From Dyella sp. ASV21 (GTDB lineage Bacteria > Pseudomonadota > Gammaproteobacteria > Xanthomonadales > Rhodanobacteraceae), in NCBI RefSeq assembly GCF_016428975.1, contig NZ_JAELTT010000040.1, positions 1 through 39,860 of the forward strand: 39,860 nt of DNA, given 5' to 3'. The notes below the pieces were generated by a model. It searched no databases, was not told the origin of the DNA, and was given only the letters and a program-made list of their open reading frames with translations. Both the position numbers and the translations under genes were made by a program. Of this stretch, positions 1 to 7,948 are shown piece by piece (the first letter of the stretch is position 1; each line of letters begins with the position of its first letter).

Positions 1-42
1 GCCCTGCACTAGGCTTGCCACAGTTCGACAACCGCGGTCCCT

Positions 43-858
43 ATGTACGCCCAATGCCCCGATTGCCTGACCGTGTTCTCGCTGAACACGGAAACGCTTG
101 CGCAAGCGCGCGGCCAGGTCATGTGCGGACATTGCGGCATCGAGTTCGACGCACTCGCCACCCTGGTGGACCAGCTGCCGCCCGAACCATTCGAGTACCT
201 CGCCCCCCGCATGCCCGAACCGCCGCCGCGGCTGGAGCTGGCAGTCTATCGCCCGCAGCCGCCGGCCGAGCCCGAGGTGGCGACCGCCGTCGCAGGCCTC
301 GCGGATGCGCCCGCCGGCATCCGCGACGACGTGGAAGATTTCAGCACCCTGGTCGTCACTCCGCGTTTTGCTCGGCCACAGGAACCGCGGGCCCGTCGCT
401 GGCCGTGGATCAGCGCCTGCCTGCTGTTGCTGCTGGCATTGGGCGGCCAGATCGCCTGGGCCAAGCGCGACGCATTGATCGCCGACGACACGGTCGGCCC
501 GGTATTGCGCGACGTCTGCGCCAGCCTGAGCTGCCGCTTGCCCCTGGTGCAGGACACCGCGCGCCTGACCTTGCTGGCCCGCGACGTGCAGTCGCACCCC
601 TCGGTGCCTGGCGCCCTGCTGATCACCGCCAGCCTGCGCAACGACGCCTCGTTCGCCCAGCCGTTCCCGGTGGTATCCATCACCTTGTCCGACGCCAACG
701 GCAAACGCCTGGCCATGCGCCGCCTGCGCCCCAGCGAATACCTTGGCGATGCCGGCGTGCAACAGCGCGGCCTTGGGCCCGGCGCCAGCGCCGCGCTGAT
801 GCTGGAAGTGGAAGACCCCGACGGCAAGGCGGTCGCTTTCGAATTCGGTTTCGAATAG
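43..858 (+). CDS. DUF3426 / zinc-ribbon membrane protein
   Basis: A 271-residue protein that opens with an MJ0042-type zinc ribbon: Cys5-x2-Cys8 and Cys28-x2-Cys31. An acidic/proline linker follows, then one hydrophobic helix at about residues 121–142 (WPWISACLLLLLALGG) and a C-terminal DUF3426 domain with the typical SLSCRLPLVQD stretch. The expected topology is a cytoplasmic zinc ribbon with the DUF3426 domain in the periplasm. The family's function is unknown. In Pseudomonas and relatives this gene sits between prmA and dusB/fis, which fits fis being next here. The ATG at 43 is the natural start because the zinc ribbon begins immediately after it. The upstream gene lies outside the window. 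Confidence 0.9.
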   Translation: MYAQCPDCLTVFSLNTETLAQARGQVMCGHCGIEFDALATLVDQLPPEPFEYLAPRMPEPPPRLELAVYRPQPPAEPEVATAVAGLADAPAGIRDDVEDFSTLVVTPRFARPQEPRARRWPWISACLLLLLALGGQIAWAKRDALIADDTVGPVLRDVCASLSCRLPLVQDTARLTLLARDVQSHPSVPGALLITASLRNDASFAQPFPVVSITLSDANGKRLAMRRLRPSEYLGDAGVQQRGLGPGASAALMLEVEDPDGKAVAFEFGFE

Positions 859-1157
859 CCGTCCATTCGACGGCACCCATCCGACCGGGCTACACCCGTC
901 ATAGCCGTCGCCAAGGCCCTGCCGGTTCACGCATAGGCCGTGCCATGTCCCGGGTGATTTGTCCATACGCCATTTCACTGAGCCCGTCCAGGTGGGCATC
1001 GTTCACGCAACGGGGACTTAAAATTGTTGGCACGCGAGGGTAAACTCGCCCCTTCGTCTTGTGCTGCACCCGGCGTTCCATGCGAGCCGCCGCCCGCGGT
1101 ATTGCCATAATCAAATGCAACGGCCCACGTAGTCGTTGCGGTAGAACGTGAGGGGAA
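859..1157 (+). other. Intergenic region upstream of fis
   Basis: About 300 bases with no credible gene. In related gammaproteobacteria dusB often occupies this place, but no dusB remnant is readable in any frame. A short hairpin (GCGAG/CTCGC, 1034–1049) lies mid-region. CATAAT at 1106–1111 is a weak −10 candidate for fis without a convincing −35. A purine-rich GAGGGGAA sits directly before the fis ATG and can act as its ribosome binding site. Confidence 0.4.
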
Positions 1158-1445
1158 ATGCCCGTGAATGCCGTCAGACTGCCTGTCAACGAAGCGACTT
1201 CGGAAGCTTCGTCGCAGAGCGCGTTGAGCGAATGCGTCAGTCGCACCGTCCGCCGTTACCTCGCCGACATCGGCGATACGGAGTGTGGCGAGGGCTTGCA
1301 CGCGCTCGTGATCCGCGAAGTCGAAGGTCCCCTCCTGCGCGAGGTGCTCGCCTGGCACGACGGCAACCAGAGCCGCGCCGCCGCGGTGCTCGGCATCAAC
1401 CGCGCCACCCTGCGCAAGAAGCTGGCCGCACACGGCCTGCTGTGA
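1158..1445 (+). CDS. fis: DNA-binding protein Fis
   Basis: A 95-residue nucleoid-associated protein of the Fis family (usual length 90–98). The C-terminal helix-turn-helix is diagnostic: NQSRAAAVLGINRATLRKKL closely matches the E. coli recognition region. The N-terminal part is more divergent, as is usual outside the enterics. Fis bends DNA and controls rRNA, growth-phase and chromosome-architecture functions. In E. coli it is transcribed from a dusB–fis operon, whereas here it follows a DUF3426 gene with no dusB between. A purH gene lies 0.6 kb downstream, the neighbour known from pseudomonads and xanthomonads. Confidence 0.95.
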   Translation: MPVNAVRLPVNEATSEASSQSALSECVSRTVRRYLADIGDTECGEGLHALVIREVEGPLLREVLAWHDGNQSRAAAVLGINRATLRKKLAAHGLL

Positions 1446-1499
1446 TTCCAAAGCGCGGCGTCGCCGCGCTTGCTGTCGCACCACCAGAACAACGTCGTC

Positions 1500-1952
1500 A
1501 TGCCCGCCCCCGTTTCGATTCGCGCCGCCAGCAACGCCGACGAACCTCGTATTACGGAAATCTGGGAAGCCGCGGTCCGCGCGACCCATGACTTTCTGGC
1601 CGAGGACGACCTGGTGTTCTTCCGCTCGTTCCTGCCGTCCATCTTTGGACGGCTAAACGTGCGCGTTGTCGAACGCAGCGGCTGCGTCGAGGGCTTTATC
1701 GCCACCGCCGGGCACCATGTGGAGGCGCTGTTCGTGAACCCCGCGCTGCACGGCCAGGGTCTGGGACGCCAGCTGCTGGACGCGGTCATGGCGGAAGCAT
1801 CGCCCGGCCCTGCCTGGACCGTCGACGTGAACGAGCAAAACCCGCAAGCCACCCGTTTTTACGAACGCTACGGTTTCGTGCGCATGGGCCGCTCCGAACA
1901 GGATGCCAGCGGTCGCCCGTTCCCATTGCTGCACCTGGTGCTGCGCCGCTAA
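1500..1952 (+). CDS. GNAT acetyltransferase, YjaB family
   Basis: A 150-residue GNAT-fold acetyltransferase. It carries an ATHDFL segment near residue 27, the acetyl-CoA loop HGQGLGRQLLDAV following VEALFVNP, and the late VNEQNPQATRFYERYGF block. All three match my recollection of E. coli YjaB (147 aa), including the PLL near the C-terminus. The substrate is unknown. The start is taken at the ATG at 1500; an in-frame TTG at 1470 would add ten residues with no family counterpart. The gene lies between fis and purH, which are adjacent in related genomes, so it may be an insertion into that block. Confidence 0.85.
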   Translation: MPAPVSIRAASNADEPRITEIWEAAVRATHDFLAEDDLVFFRSFLPSIFGRLNVRVVERSGCVEGFIATAGHHVEALFVNPALHGQGLGRQLLDAVMAEASPGPAWTVDVNEQNPQATRFYERYGFVRMGRSEQDASGRPFPLLHLVLRR

Positions 1953-1996
1953 GCCCCTTCGGACGGCCAAACGCGCGGGCGCGGGAGGGCTGGGGT

Positions 1997-2002
1997 TATA
2001 AT
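1997..2002 (+). promoter_or_regulatory. Putative −10 box of purH
   Basis: A perfect TATAAT stands 28 bases before the purH ATG in otherwise GC-rich DNA. No good −35 is visible at the normal spacing. It suggests purH has its own promoter with a short leader and is not only read through from fis. Confidence 0.5.
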
Positions 2003-2030
2003 TGCGGTCTTTCCCCCAGGAATCCGCCTC

Positions 2031-3641
2031 ATGTCCGCCGTTGCCCTGGCACCGATCCGTCGTGCCCTGCTTAGCGTTTCCGACAAACAGGGCCTGCTCG
2101 ACCTCGCCCGCCGGCTGTCCGCCAAGGGCGTCGAGCTGCTCTCCACGGGCGGTACCGCCAAGGCCTTGCGCGACGCCGGCATTCCGGTAAAGGACGTGAG
2201 CGACGTCACCGGCTTTCCCGAGATCATGGACGGTCGCGTGAAGACGCTGCACCCGAAGGTACATGGCGGCCTGCTCGGCCGTCGCGGTACCGACGATGCC
2301 GTGATGGCCGAACTGGGCATCGGCGCCATCGACCTGCTGGTGCTCAATCTGTACCCGTTCGAGCAGACCGTGGCCAAGCCCGACTGCACGCTGGAAGACG
2401 CCATCGAGAACATCGATATCGGCGGCCCGGCCATGCTGCGCTCGGCGGCCAAGAACTGGAACGACGTGGGCGTCCTCACCTCGCCTGACCAGTACGAAGA
2501 AGCGCTGGCCGAAATCGAAGCGCACGGCGGCCTCACCCGCGCCACCCGCTTCACGCTTGCGGTGGCCGCCTTCAATCGCGTGTCCAACTACGACGGCGCG
2601 ATCAGTGACTACCTCTCCGCCCTGCAGCTCAACGACACGCTCGACGCCATCGCCGGCCACGACGCCTTCCCGGCGCAGGCCAACGGTCGCTTCGTCAAGC
2701 TGATGGACCTGCGCTACGGCGAGAACCCCCACCAGCAGGCTGCGTTCTACCGCGACCTGTACCCCTCGCCCGGCACGCTCGCCACGTTCCGCCAGCTGCA
2801 GGGCAAGGAACTCTCGTTCAACAACATCGCCGACTCCGATGCCGCGTGGGAATGCGTGCGCAGCTTCACCAAGCCGGCCTGCGTGATCGTCAAGCATGCC
2901 AACCCCTGCGGCGTGGCGGTGAGCCTGGACGGCATCGGCCGCGCCTATGACCTGGCGTACCAGACCGACCCCACCTCGGCCTTCGGCGGCATCATCGCCT
3001 TCAACCGCGCGGTGGATGCCGCGACCGCGCGCGCCATCGTCGAGCGCCAGTTCGTGGAGGTGGTGCTGGCGCCGGGGTACGAAGACGAAGCGCTCAAGAT
3101 CTTCGCCAAGAAGGTCAACGTGCGCGTGCTGGAGATCCCCGTGCCGGCCGGCGGCGACCTCAGCGCGCCGCATCCGGGCAACGACGTGCGCCGCGTGGGT
3201 TCGGGGCTGCTGATCCAGACCGCCGACCGCGCCATGGTCAAGGCCGACGACCTGAAGATCGTCACCAAACGCGCGCCGACACCGGCCGAAGTGGATGACC
3301 TGATCTTTGCGTGGAAGGTGGCCAAGTACGTCAAGAGCAACGCCATCGTCTATGCCAGGAACCGCCAGACCATCGGCGTGGGCGCAGGCCAGATGAGCCG
3401 CGTGTACAGCGCCAAGATCGCCGGCATCAAGGCTGCCGACGAGAAGCTGGAAGTGGCCGGCTCGGTCATGGCGTCCGACGCGTTCTTCCCGTTCCGCGAC
3501 GGCATCGACGCGGCGGCGGCGGCGGGCATCCGCGCGGTGATCCAGCCGGGCGGTTCGATGCGCGACGCCGAGGTGATCGCTGCGGCGGATGAGCACGATA
3601 TCGCGATGGTGTTCACAGGCATCCGCCATTTCCGCCATTGA
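2031..3641 (+). CDS. purH: Bifunctional AICAR transformylase / IMP cyclohydrolase
   Basis: A 536-residue enzyme catalysing the last two steps of de novo IMP synthesis: formylation of AICAR with 10-formyl-THF, then cyclisation to IMP. The N-terminal cyclohydrolase domain (about residues 1–200, an MGS-like fold) shows [18 protein letters not shown], the [16 protein letters not shown] loop and [19 protein letters not shown]. The transformylase part has [21 protein letters not shown] and [19 protein letters not shown]. Length and both domains are intact. In Pseudomonas and relatives purH is followed by purD; here the next 0.45 kb is gene-free and then comes an unrelated transporter. Confidence 0.98.
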   Translation: MSAVALAPIRRALLSVSDKQGLLDLARRLSAKGVELLSTGGTAKALRDAGIPVKDVSDVTGFPEIMDGRVKTLHPKVHGGLLGRRGTDDAVMAELGIGAIDLLVLNLYPFEQTVAKPDCTLEDAIENIDIGGPAMLRSAAKNWNDVGVLTSPDQYEEALAEIEAHGGLTRATRFTLAVAAFNRVSNYDGAISDYLSALQLNDTLDAIAGHDAFPAQANGRFVKLMDLRYGENPHQQAAFYRDLYPSPGTLATFRQLQGKELSFNNIADSDAAWECVRSFTKPACVIVKHANPCGVAVSLDGIGRAYDLAYQTDPTSAFGGIIAFNRAVDAATARAIVERQFVEVVLAPGYEDEALKIFAKKVNVRVLEIPVPAGGDLSAPHPGNDVRRVGSGLLIQTADRAMVKADDLKIVTKRAPTPAEVDDLIFAWKVAKYVKSNAIVYARNRQTIGVGAGQMSRVYSAKIAGIKAADEKLEVAGSVMASDAFFPFRDGIDAAAAAGIRAVIQPGGSMRDAEVIAAADEHDIAMVFTGIRHFRH

Positions 3642-3649
3642 TCGAACCC

Positions 3650-3676
3650 GCCCCGTTTCCCGGTAGGGAGCGGGGC
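3650..3676 (+). terminator. Hairpin just after purH
   Basis: GCCCCG pairs with CGGGGC, and an inner TCCC/GGGA closes a short loop, nine bases past the purH stop. It is strong enough to end transcription, but only a weak T-poor tail follows, so it is a probable terminator without a classic U-tract. Confidence 0.5.
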
Positions 3677-3717
3677 TTGGTGGGTATTCATCACACGGCG
3701 TCATTGACGCCGTCGTC

Positions 3718-3731
3718 CCTGCGAAAGCAGG
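3718..3731 (+). repeat. REP-like hairpin with GAAA tetraloop
   Basis: CCTGC-GAAA-GCAGG is a perfect five-base stem with a GNRA loop. It sits within GCCGTCGTCCCTGCGAAAGC, which resembles a short dispersed repeat common in proteobacteria. A related half-copy in inverse orientation lies at 10741–10760. Confidence 0.5.
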
Positions 3732-3822
3732 AGGCGCTTTTCAACAGCCGAAGGGCTCACCCCGTGCCTTTGGCTCTTGGTGCTAGCCATGCGGCGATCT
3801 GGCCGCCTGCGCCGCGGGCGTT

Positions 3823-3844
3823 TCGATCGCTTGCCAGCGATCGA
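3823..3844. repeat. Perfect inverted repeat, nine-base stem
   Basis: TCGATCGCT-TGCC-AGCGATCGA: a nine-base perfect stem with a four-base loop. It is one of a run of hairpins in this gap and has no T-tract. Confidence 0.6.
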
Positions 3845-3850
3845 GTCACC

Positions 3851-3872
3851 TTTCTTTGCTGACCCAAAGAAA
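3851..3872. repeat. Inverted repeat TTTCTTTG/CAAAGAAA
   Basis: Eight-base perfect arms around a six-base loop (CTGACC). This AT-rich motif stands out from the GC-rich surroundings and is the core of the suspected Xanthomonadales intergenic repeat. Confidence 0.55.
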
Positions 3873-3920
3873 AGTAACCCAAAGAGATGGCCTCTCAGGC
3901 TCGCAGCGATGGGGTGGAAA

Positions 3921-3934
3921 AAGCCTTCGGGCTT
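3921..3934 (+). repeat. UUCG-tetraloop hairpin
   Basis: AAGCC-TTCG-GGCTT forms a five-base stem closed by a UUCG loop, an unusually stable RNA tetraloop. This suggests folding at the RNA level on the plus strand. Confidence 0.5.
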
Positions 3935-4031
3935 GAGGGACCCGACTGGGTGGCAACCTCCGCCGCAACACAGCGGCTACACCGCGGCGCGCCGTGACCA
4001 AGCGGACTTAAAGCGGGCAGGCGCGATATCG

Positions 4032-4055
4032 TCGCACCGGGGCAAGCTCGTGCGA
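4032..4055. repeat. Inverted repeat TCGCAC/GTGCGA
   Basis: Six-base arms separated by twelve bases. It is the last of the hairpin series, just before the stop codon of the minus-strand transporter gene, and could act as that gene's 3' end structure. Confidence 0.35.
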
Positions 4056-4087
4056 TGACGTCATGGGCAAGGACAAGCCACGCCCCC

Positions 4088-5095
4088 TCAGCGCACCACC
4101 TGTGCCTGCTCCGCCGCCTCGCGCGTCACCTCCTCCGGCCGCGCCGCATAACGCCGCGCCAGCACCGCGCAAGTCATCAGCTGTATCTGATGAAACAGCA
4201 TGATCGGCAGCACGATGGTGCCCAGCGGATGGCCGGCGAATAGCACCTTGGCCATCGGCACGCCGCTCGCCAGACTCTTCTTGGAGCCGCAGAACACGAT
4301 GGTGATTTCATCTGCGCGGCCAAAGCCCAGTGCGCGCGAACCGTAACGCGTCACCACCAAGGCCACCGCCAGAAGAATCGCGTTGACCACCAGCAAGCCG
4401 ATCAGCACGGTCAGCGGCACCTGCTTCCACAAGCCCTGCAGCACCGCCGCGCTGAAGGCCGTATACACCACCAGCAGGATCGAACCCTGGTCGACATAGG
4501 TCAGCATGGCGCGATGACGGCCCACCCAGCCGCCGATCCAGCGCTGCGCCACCTGACCGGCCACGAACGGCACCAGCAATTGCATCACGATGCCGCCCAC
4601 GGCATTCCACGACATACCGCCCTGCCCATGCGATTCCAGCATCACGCCCACCAGCAGCGGCGTGATGAAAATACCCAGCAGGCTCGACGCCGACGCCGCA
4701 CAGATCGCCGCGGGAATATTGCCGCGCGCCATCGAGGTAAACGCGATGGACGACTGCACCGTGGAGGGCAGCGTGCACAGGAACAGCACGCCAAGGTACA
4801 GATCCGGGGTTACCAGCGGGGAAAGCAGCGGGCGCAGCAGCCAGCCCAGCAGCGGGAACAACACAAACGTGCTGGCAAGCACCGTCAGGTGCAGGCGCCA
4901 ATGCGTCATGCCGGCCACCACCGCTTCGCGTGAAAGCTTGGCGCCATGCAGGAAGAACAACAGCGCAATCGCAGCGTCGGTAAGCACTTCGAATAGGCTG
5001 GCGGCCGCGCCACGACACGGCAGCAAGCTGGCCAGGATCACCGTGGTGATCAGTGCGCAGGTAAAGCGATCCGGTAGAAAGCGACGCAGAAACAT
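4088..5095 (-). CDS. Bile acid:sodium symporter-like transporter (YfeH/SBF-like)
   Basis: A 335-residue polytopic membrane protein with about ten hydrophobic segments, of the SBF-like (Rch1/YfeH) branch of the bile acid:sodium symporter superfamily. Typical blocks are FLHGAKLSREAVVAG near residue 50, LPSTVQSSIAFTSMARGN near 110 and FCGSKKSLASGVPMAK near 270. Length fits E. coli YfeH. The substrate is uncertain. The gene is divergent from a LysR regulator starting 93 bases away, the same arrangement as yfeH–yfeR in enterics, so that regulator probably controls it. Confidence 0.85.
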   Translation of the reverse strand: MFLRRFLPDRFTCALITTVILASLLPCRGAAASLFEVLTDAAIALLFFLHGAKLSREAVVAGMTHWRLHLTVLASTFVLFPLLGWLLRPLLSPLVTPDLYLGVLFLCTLPSTVQSSIAFTSMARGNIPAAICAASASSLLGIFITPLLVGVMLESHGQGGMSWNAVGGIVMQLLVPFVAGQVAQRWIGGWVGRHRAMLTYVDQGSILLVVYTAFSAAVLQGLWKQVPLTVLIGLLVVNAILLAVALVVTRYGSRALGFGRADEITIVFCGSKKSLASGVPMAKVLFAGHPLGTIVLPIMLFHQIQLMTCAVLARRYAARPEEVTREAAEQAQVVR

Positions 5096-5161
5096 GGCGT
5101 TGGGACCATCGAGCGGGAGAGCACTATTGGAGCGCCGCCGGATTAATTATTCAAATCGTTT

Positions 5162-5178
5162 TATCGGAAGTATTGATA
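5162..5178. promoter_or_regulatory. LysR-type T-N11-A operator candidate
   Basis: TATC-N9-GATA is a 17-base interrupted dyad that contains the LysR-type T-N11-A core. It lies in the AT-rich space between the divergent transporter and LysR genes, ending ten bases before the regulator's ATG. That position suits autoregulation and control of the divergent gene. Confidence 0.5.
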
Positions 5179-5188
5179 CTATAAACGC

Positions 5189-6070
5189 ATGAATATCAAC
5201 CTGCGCCAGCTCCGCGTGTTCCTGGCCGTGGCCCAGCAGCAGCATTTCCGGCGTGCGGCGGAGAGCCTGCACCTGAGCCAGCCGGCGGTGAGCCGGCAGA
5301 TCGCCGAGCTGGAGGCCGAGCTGGGCGTGCGCCTGTTCGATCGCACCACCCGCGAAGTGGTGCCCACCGAGGCCGGTCGTTACCTGGAAAGCGCGGTGGG
5401 CCGCGTGCTGGACGAGCTGGAAGGCGTGCTCGGTCATCTGCATTCGGAAAGCGAGCGCCGCCGCGGCAAGGTGCATGTGGCCTCGGTACCCACGCTCTCC
5501 GCCGGGCTGATGCCCCTATGCATCGCCGACTGCGCGCAGCGCTATCCCGAGCTCACCATTCAATTGCATGACCAGGCGCAGACGCTGGTGCTCGATAGCG
5601 TGCGGGGCGGCGAGGTGGATTTCGGCGTGGCCATTGCACCGGCCGCCAGCGCGGAGTTCGACGTGGAGCGCATCCTGCGCGACCCCTTCGTGCTGGTGTG
5701 TCGCCCCGACCACCCGCTGGCGCGGCTGGAGCGCGTGCCCTGGCAAAAATTGCGCGGCGAACCGCTGGTGTTGCTCGACTACTCCTCCGGCAGCCGTCGC
5801 CTGATCGACCACGCCTTCGCCAGCCGCGGCATCGAGGCGAACATCGTGCAGCAAACCGGCCACACCCTCACCGCCTTCCGCATGGTGGAAGCGGGCCTGG
5901 GCATCAGCGTGAGCCCCGCGCTTTCGCCCCCGCCGCCCAGCCTGATCACGCGACCACTGTCGCCGCTGGAGCATCGCGATATCGTGCTGATCAAGCGTCG
6001 CCAACGCTCGCTGTCACCACTGGCTGCCCTGGTCTGGGCGCGTTTGCGCGAGCGGTCCGCGCAACGCTGA
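5189..6070 (+). CDS. LysR-family transcriptional regulator (YfeR-like)
   Basis: A 293-residue LysR-type regulator. The N-terminal winged helix covers residues 1–60 (INLRQLRVFLAVAQQQHFRR, then LHLSQPAVSRQIAELEAELG), and the rest is a periplasmic-binding-protein-like effector domain. It is divergent from an SBF-like transporter with a T-N11-A dyad between them, the classic arrangement for a LysR protein regulating its neighbour. In enterics the equivalent pair is yfeR/yfeH. Effector unknown. The ATG at 5189 is the only start that leaves the HTH intact. Confidence 0.92.
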   Translation: MNINLRQLRVFLAVAQQQHFRRAAESLHLSQPAVSRQIAELEAELGVRLFDRTTREVVPTEAGRYLESAVGRVLDELEGVLGHLHSESERRRGKVHVASVPTLSAGLMPLCIADCAQRYPELTIQLHDQAQTLVLDSVRGGEVDFGVAIAPAASAEFDVERILRDPFVLVCRPDHPLARLERVPWQKLRGEPLVLLDYSSGSRRLIDHAFASRGIEANIVQQTGHTLTAFRMVEAGLGISVSPALSPPPPSLITRPLSPLEHRDIVLIKRRQRSLSPLAALVWARLRERSAQR

Positions 6071-6139
6071 GCCTCGCCGCTCACGCCATCTTGCGCGCGC
6101 GCCGCCTACCCTCGCCTGGATCGACGGAGGGCCAGCCCC

Positions 6140-6847
6140 ATGCGTTACCAGCTCTACTACTGGACCGGCATCCAGGGCCGTGGCGAATTCGTGCGCCTGG
6201 CCCTGGAGGACAGCGGCACCGACTATCTCGACGTCGCCCGCGAACAAGGCGATGCGGTGATGATGTCGTTCCTGCGGGGCACGCAACCGGGCGCGCGGCC
6301 GTTTGCGCCACCGTTCCTGCGCGCGGGGCGGCAGGTGATCGCGCAGACCGCCAACATCCTGGCTTTTCTCGCGCCCCGCCACGGCCTGGTGCCGGCGTCG
6401 GCCGCCAGCCAGTGCTACGCGCTGCAGCTGCAACTCACCATCAGCGACATCGTGGCCGAGGTGCACGACACGCATCACCCGGTATCGGGCGAGCTGTACT
6501 ACGCACAGCAGCGCGCCGAGGCGCGTAAGCGTGCGGCGGCCTTTCGCACGCAGCGCATGCCCAAGTACCTGGGGTACTTCGAACAGATCGTGGCCAGCAA
6601 CGATGGACGCCACGCGCTGGGTCGACGCCACTCGTATGTGGACCTCTCGCTGTTCCAGTTGATGGCCGGGCTTACCTACGCTTTCCCTGGCGCCATGAAG
6701 CGTCTCAAGCGACGGCTACCGCACTTGCACGCACTGGGTGAGCGCGTGGCGGCGCGCCCGCGGCTCGCGGCCTATCTTGCGTCCGAGCGGCGGCTGCCCT
6801 TCAACGAAAACGGCATCTTTCGCCATTACACCGAGCTGGATGGCTAG
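6140..6847 (+). CDS. Glutathione S-transferase family protein
   Basis: A 235-residue GST-like protein. The N-terminal thioredoxin-fold domain begins RYQLYYWTGIQGRGEFVRLA with a Tyr near residue 7, as in sigma/mu-type GSTs. The middle contains RQVIAQTANILAFLA, equivalent to the glutathione-binding QSxAI region, and an all-helical C-terminal domain follows (SYVDLSLFQLMAGL). The substrate cannot be read from sequence. AGG in GGAGGGCC before the ATG serves as ribosome binding site. The stop lies inside a 14-base palindrome shared with the convergent gene's end. Confidence 0.85.
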   Translation: MRYQLYYWTGIQGRGEFVRLALEDSGTDYLDVAREQGDAVMMSFLRGTQPGARPFAPPFLRAGRQVIAQTANILAFLAPRHGLVPASAASQCYALQLQLTISDIVAEVHDTHHPVSGELYYAQQRAEARKRAAAFRTQRMPKYLGYFEQIVASNDGRHALGRRHSYVDLSLFQLMAGLTYAFPGAMKRLKRRLPHLHALGERVAARPRLAAYLASERRLPFNENGIFRHYTELDG

Positions 6848-6856
6848 CGCGCTAGC
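6843..6856. repeat. 14-base perfect palindrome GCTAGCGCGCTAGC
   Basis: It covers the GST stop codon and lies nine bases from the stop of the convergent EamA gene. It might be a short bidirectional stop structure, but the perfect palindrome leaves almost no loop. Confidence 0.35.
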
Positions 6857-6865
6857 GCGCGCCGA

Positions 6866-7297
6866 TCAGAACACCGCGATAATCACGGCACCCGCCACGA
6901 TCAGCGCACCGCCAATCGCCAGCGGCCAGCTCATCGTCTCGCCCAGCAACAGCACACCCAGCAGGATGGCGATCGCCACGCTGAGCTTGTCAATCGGCGC
7001 CACCTTGCTCACCGGACCCAATTGCAGAGCGCGGTAGTAGCACAGCCACGACAAGCCGGTCGCCACGCCGGACAACACCAGGAATACCCAACTGCTCACC
7101 GGCAGACCGGTGGGCTTCGCCCATTCATGGCGCAGGCTGAGAATGCCGGCGGTAACCAGCAGGATCACGATGGTGCGGATGAAGGTGGCGAGGTTGGAGT
7201 TGATCCCCGCCACGCCCAGTTTGCCGAACAGCGCGGTGAGCGCGGCGAAGAACGCCGAGCCCAGAGCAAACAGCAGCCAGCTTTCGCGCAGGTTCAC
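6866..7297 (-). CDS. EamA-family single-domain transporter
   Basis: A 143-residue membrane protein with about five hydrophobic helices and one EamA repeat, half the size of the usual ten-helix drug/metabolite transporter. It resembles the small multidrug-type group in which proteins work as dimers. Signature regions are FFAALTALFGKLGVAGINSN near the N-terminus and PIDKLSVAIAILLGVLLLGE near residue 100. The start is a GTG at 7297 with GGAG five bases before it. It lies 24 bases downstream of the DUF2782 gene on the same strand, so the two are probably co-transcribed. Substrate unknown. Confidence 0.85.
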   Translation of the reverse strand: MNLRESWLLFALGSAFFAALTALFGKLGVAGINSNLATFIRTIVILLVTAGILSLRHEWAKPTGLPVSSWVFLVLSGVATGLSWLCYYRALQLGPVSKVAPIDKLSVAIAILLGVLLLGETMSWPLAIGGALIVAGAVIIAVF

Positions 7298-7321
7298 GCC
7301 TGCTCCGCCAGCCGCGGCGCC

Positions 7322-7816
7322 TTATTGACCGCCATTGTCCTGGTCGTCGGCGGACTTGCCCTTGCCCCACTCCATGACCTTGTACATCACCGGCTTCACC
7401 GGCTCGCCGGCCGCATTGGTCCAGGCGCCCTTCTGGTCGACCATGAAGGTCTGCGGGATGCCGCTCTTGGGCGTCACCACCACCATGTAGAGCTGGCCGC
7501 TGCGACGGTATTCCTGAATGGTCTGATCGCCCTCGGTGCGCACGTTCACCGTCGGCGGCGCGTCACCGCGCGCGTCGCGCGGCTGCGGCGCGGAGGCGCC
7601 GGCCGGCTGGCTGAGTGGCGCGGAGTTATCGGCGGTCGGCTGGTTGGCCTTGCTGGCCGGCGCGTTGGCCGGAGTCGGCGGCGGGGTCACCGCTTTCACG
7701 CCCGGATCGTTCATGCCCGGCGGCGGCGGTGCGGGCGGAAACTGGCTGGCGGACTGCGCAAACGAAGGAGACGCGACCGCCATACCAAGCGCGATAAGCA
7801 GGGAAACGGATTTCAT
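7322..7816 (-). CDS. DUF2782 exported protein
   Basis: A 164-residue protein with a signal peptide (about 1–20, cleaved near ASPSFAQ), a long Pro/Ala-rich linker (residues 25–85), and a C-terminal DUF2782 domain with TIQEYRRSGQLYMVVVTP followed by a MVDQKGAW segment. The family is periplasmic, of unknown function, and commonly found next to polA, as here: polA starts 132 bases away in the opposite direction. The Pro/Ala linker is longer than I would expect for this family. Confidence 0.85.
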   Translation of the reverse strand: MKSVSLLIALGMAVASPSFAQSASQFPPAPPPPGMNDPGVKAVTPPPTPANAPASKANQPTADNSAPLSQPAGASAPQPRDARGDAPPTVNVRTEGDQTIQEYRRSGQLYMVVVTPKSGIPQTFMVDQKGAWTNAAGEPVKPVMYKVMEWGKGKSADDQDNGGQ

Positions 7817-7948
7817 GACGACGGCCTCTGCTGAATTTCACAAAGCATAGCAGCGCCACCCGATGCGGCTCGTGAATCGAGAGTGATCGAAGGACACGCC
7901 GCGCGGGCGCGGCCACGTGCCCCGCCAACGCATGCGACAATCCCCCGC

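Larger units (their letters stand above)
3677..4087. other. Gene-free, hairpin-rich intergenic region
   Basis: Four hundred bases between convergent purH and the SBF-type transporter. It holds at least five compact inverted repeats, listed separately. The sequence around 3845–3890 (CTTTCTTTG, CAAAGAAAAGTAACCC) resembles an intergenic repeat that I recall as multicopy in Xanthomonadales and often mis-annotated as small hypothetical proteins. Short open frames cross it but have no start context and no recognisable protein features. Role unknown. Confidence 0.55.

Noticed and set aside
1-12. Possible last codons (…Ala-Leu-His-stop) of an upstream gene, perhaps prmA
   Set aside because: Only three codons are visible; synteny alone is not enough to call it.
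1653-3704. 683-codon open frame antisense to purH
   Set aside because: A shadow of high third-position GC; its translation is His/Arg/Val-rich without domain features, and purH is certain.
3777-4058. 93-codon frame in the post-purH gap
   Set aside because: It runs through the hairpin-rich repeat; basic, low-information sequence of a type often mis-annotated as hypothetical protein.
7883-7948. Longer polA start
   Set aside because: The extra 22 residues are not part of the conserved polymerase, which begins at the ATG at 7949.
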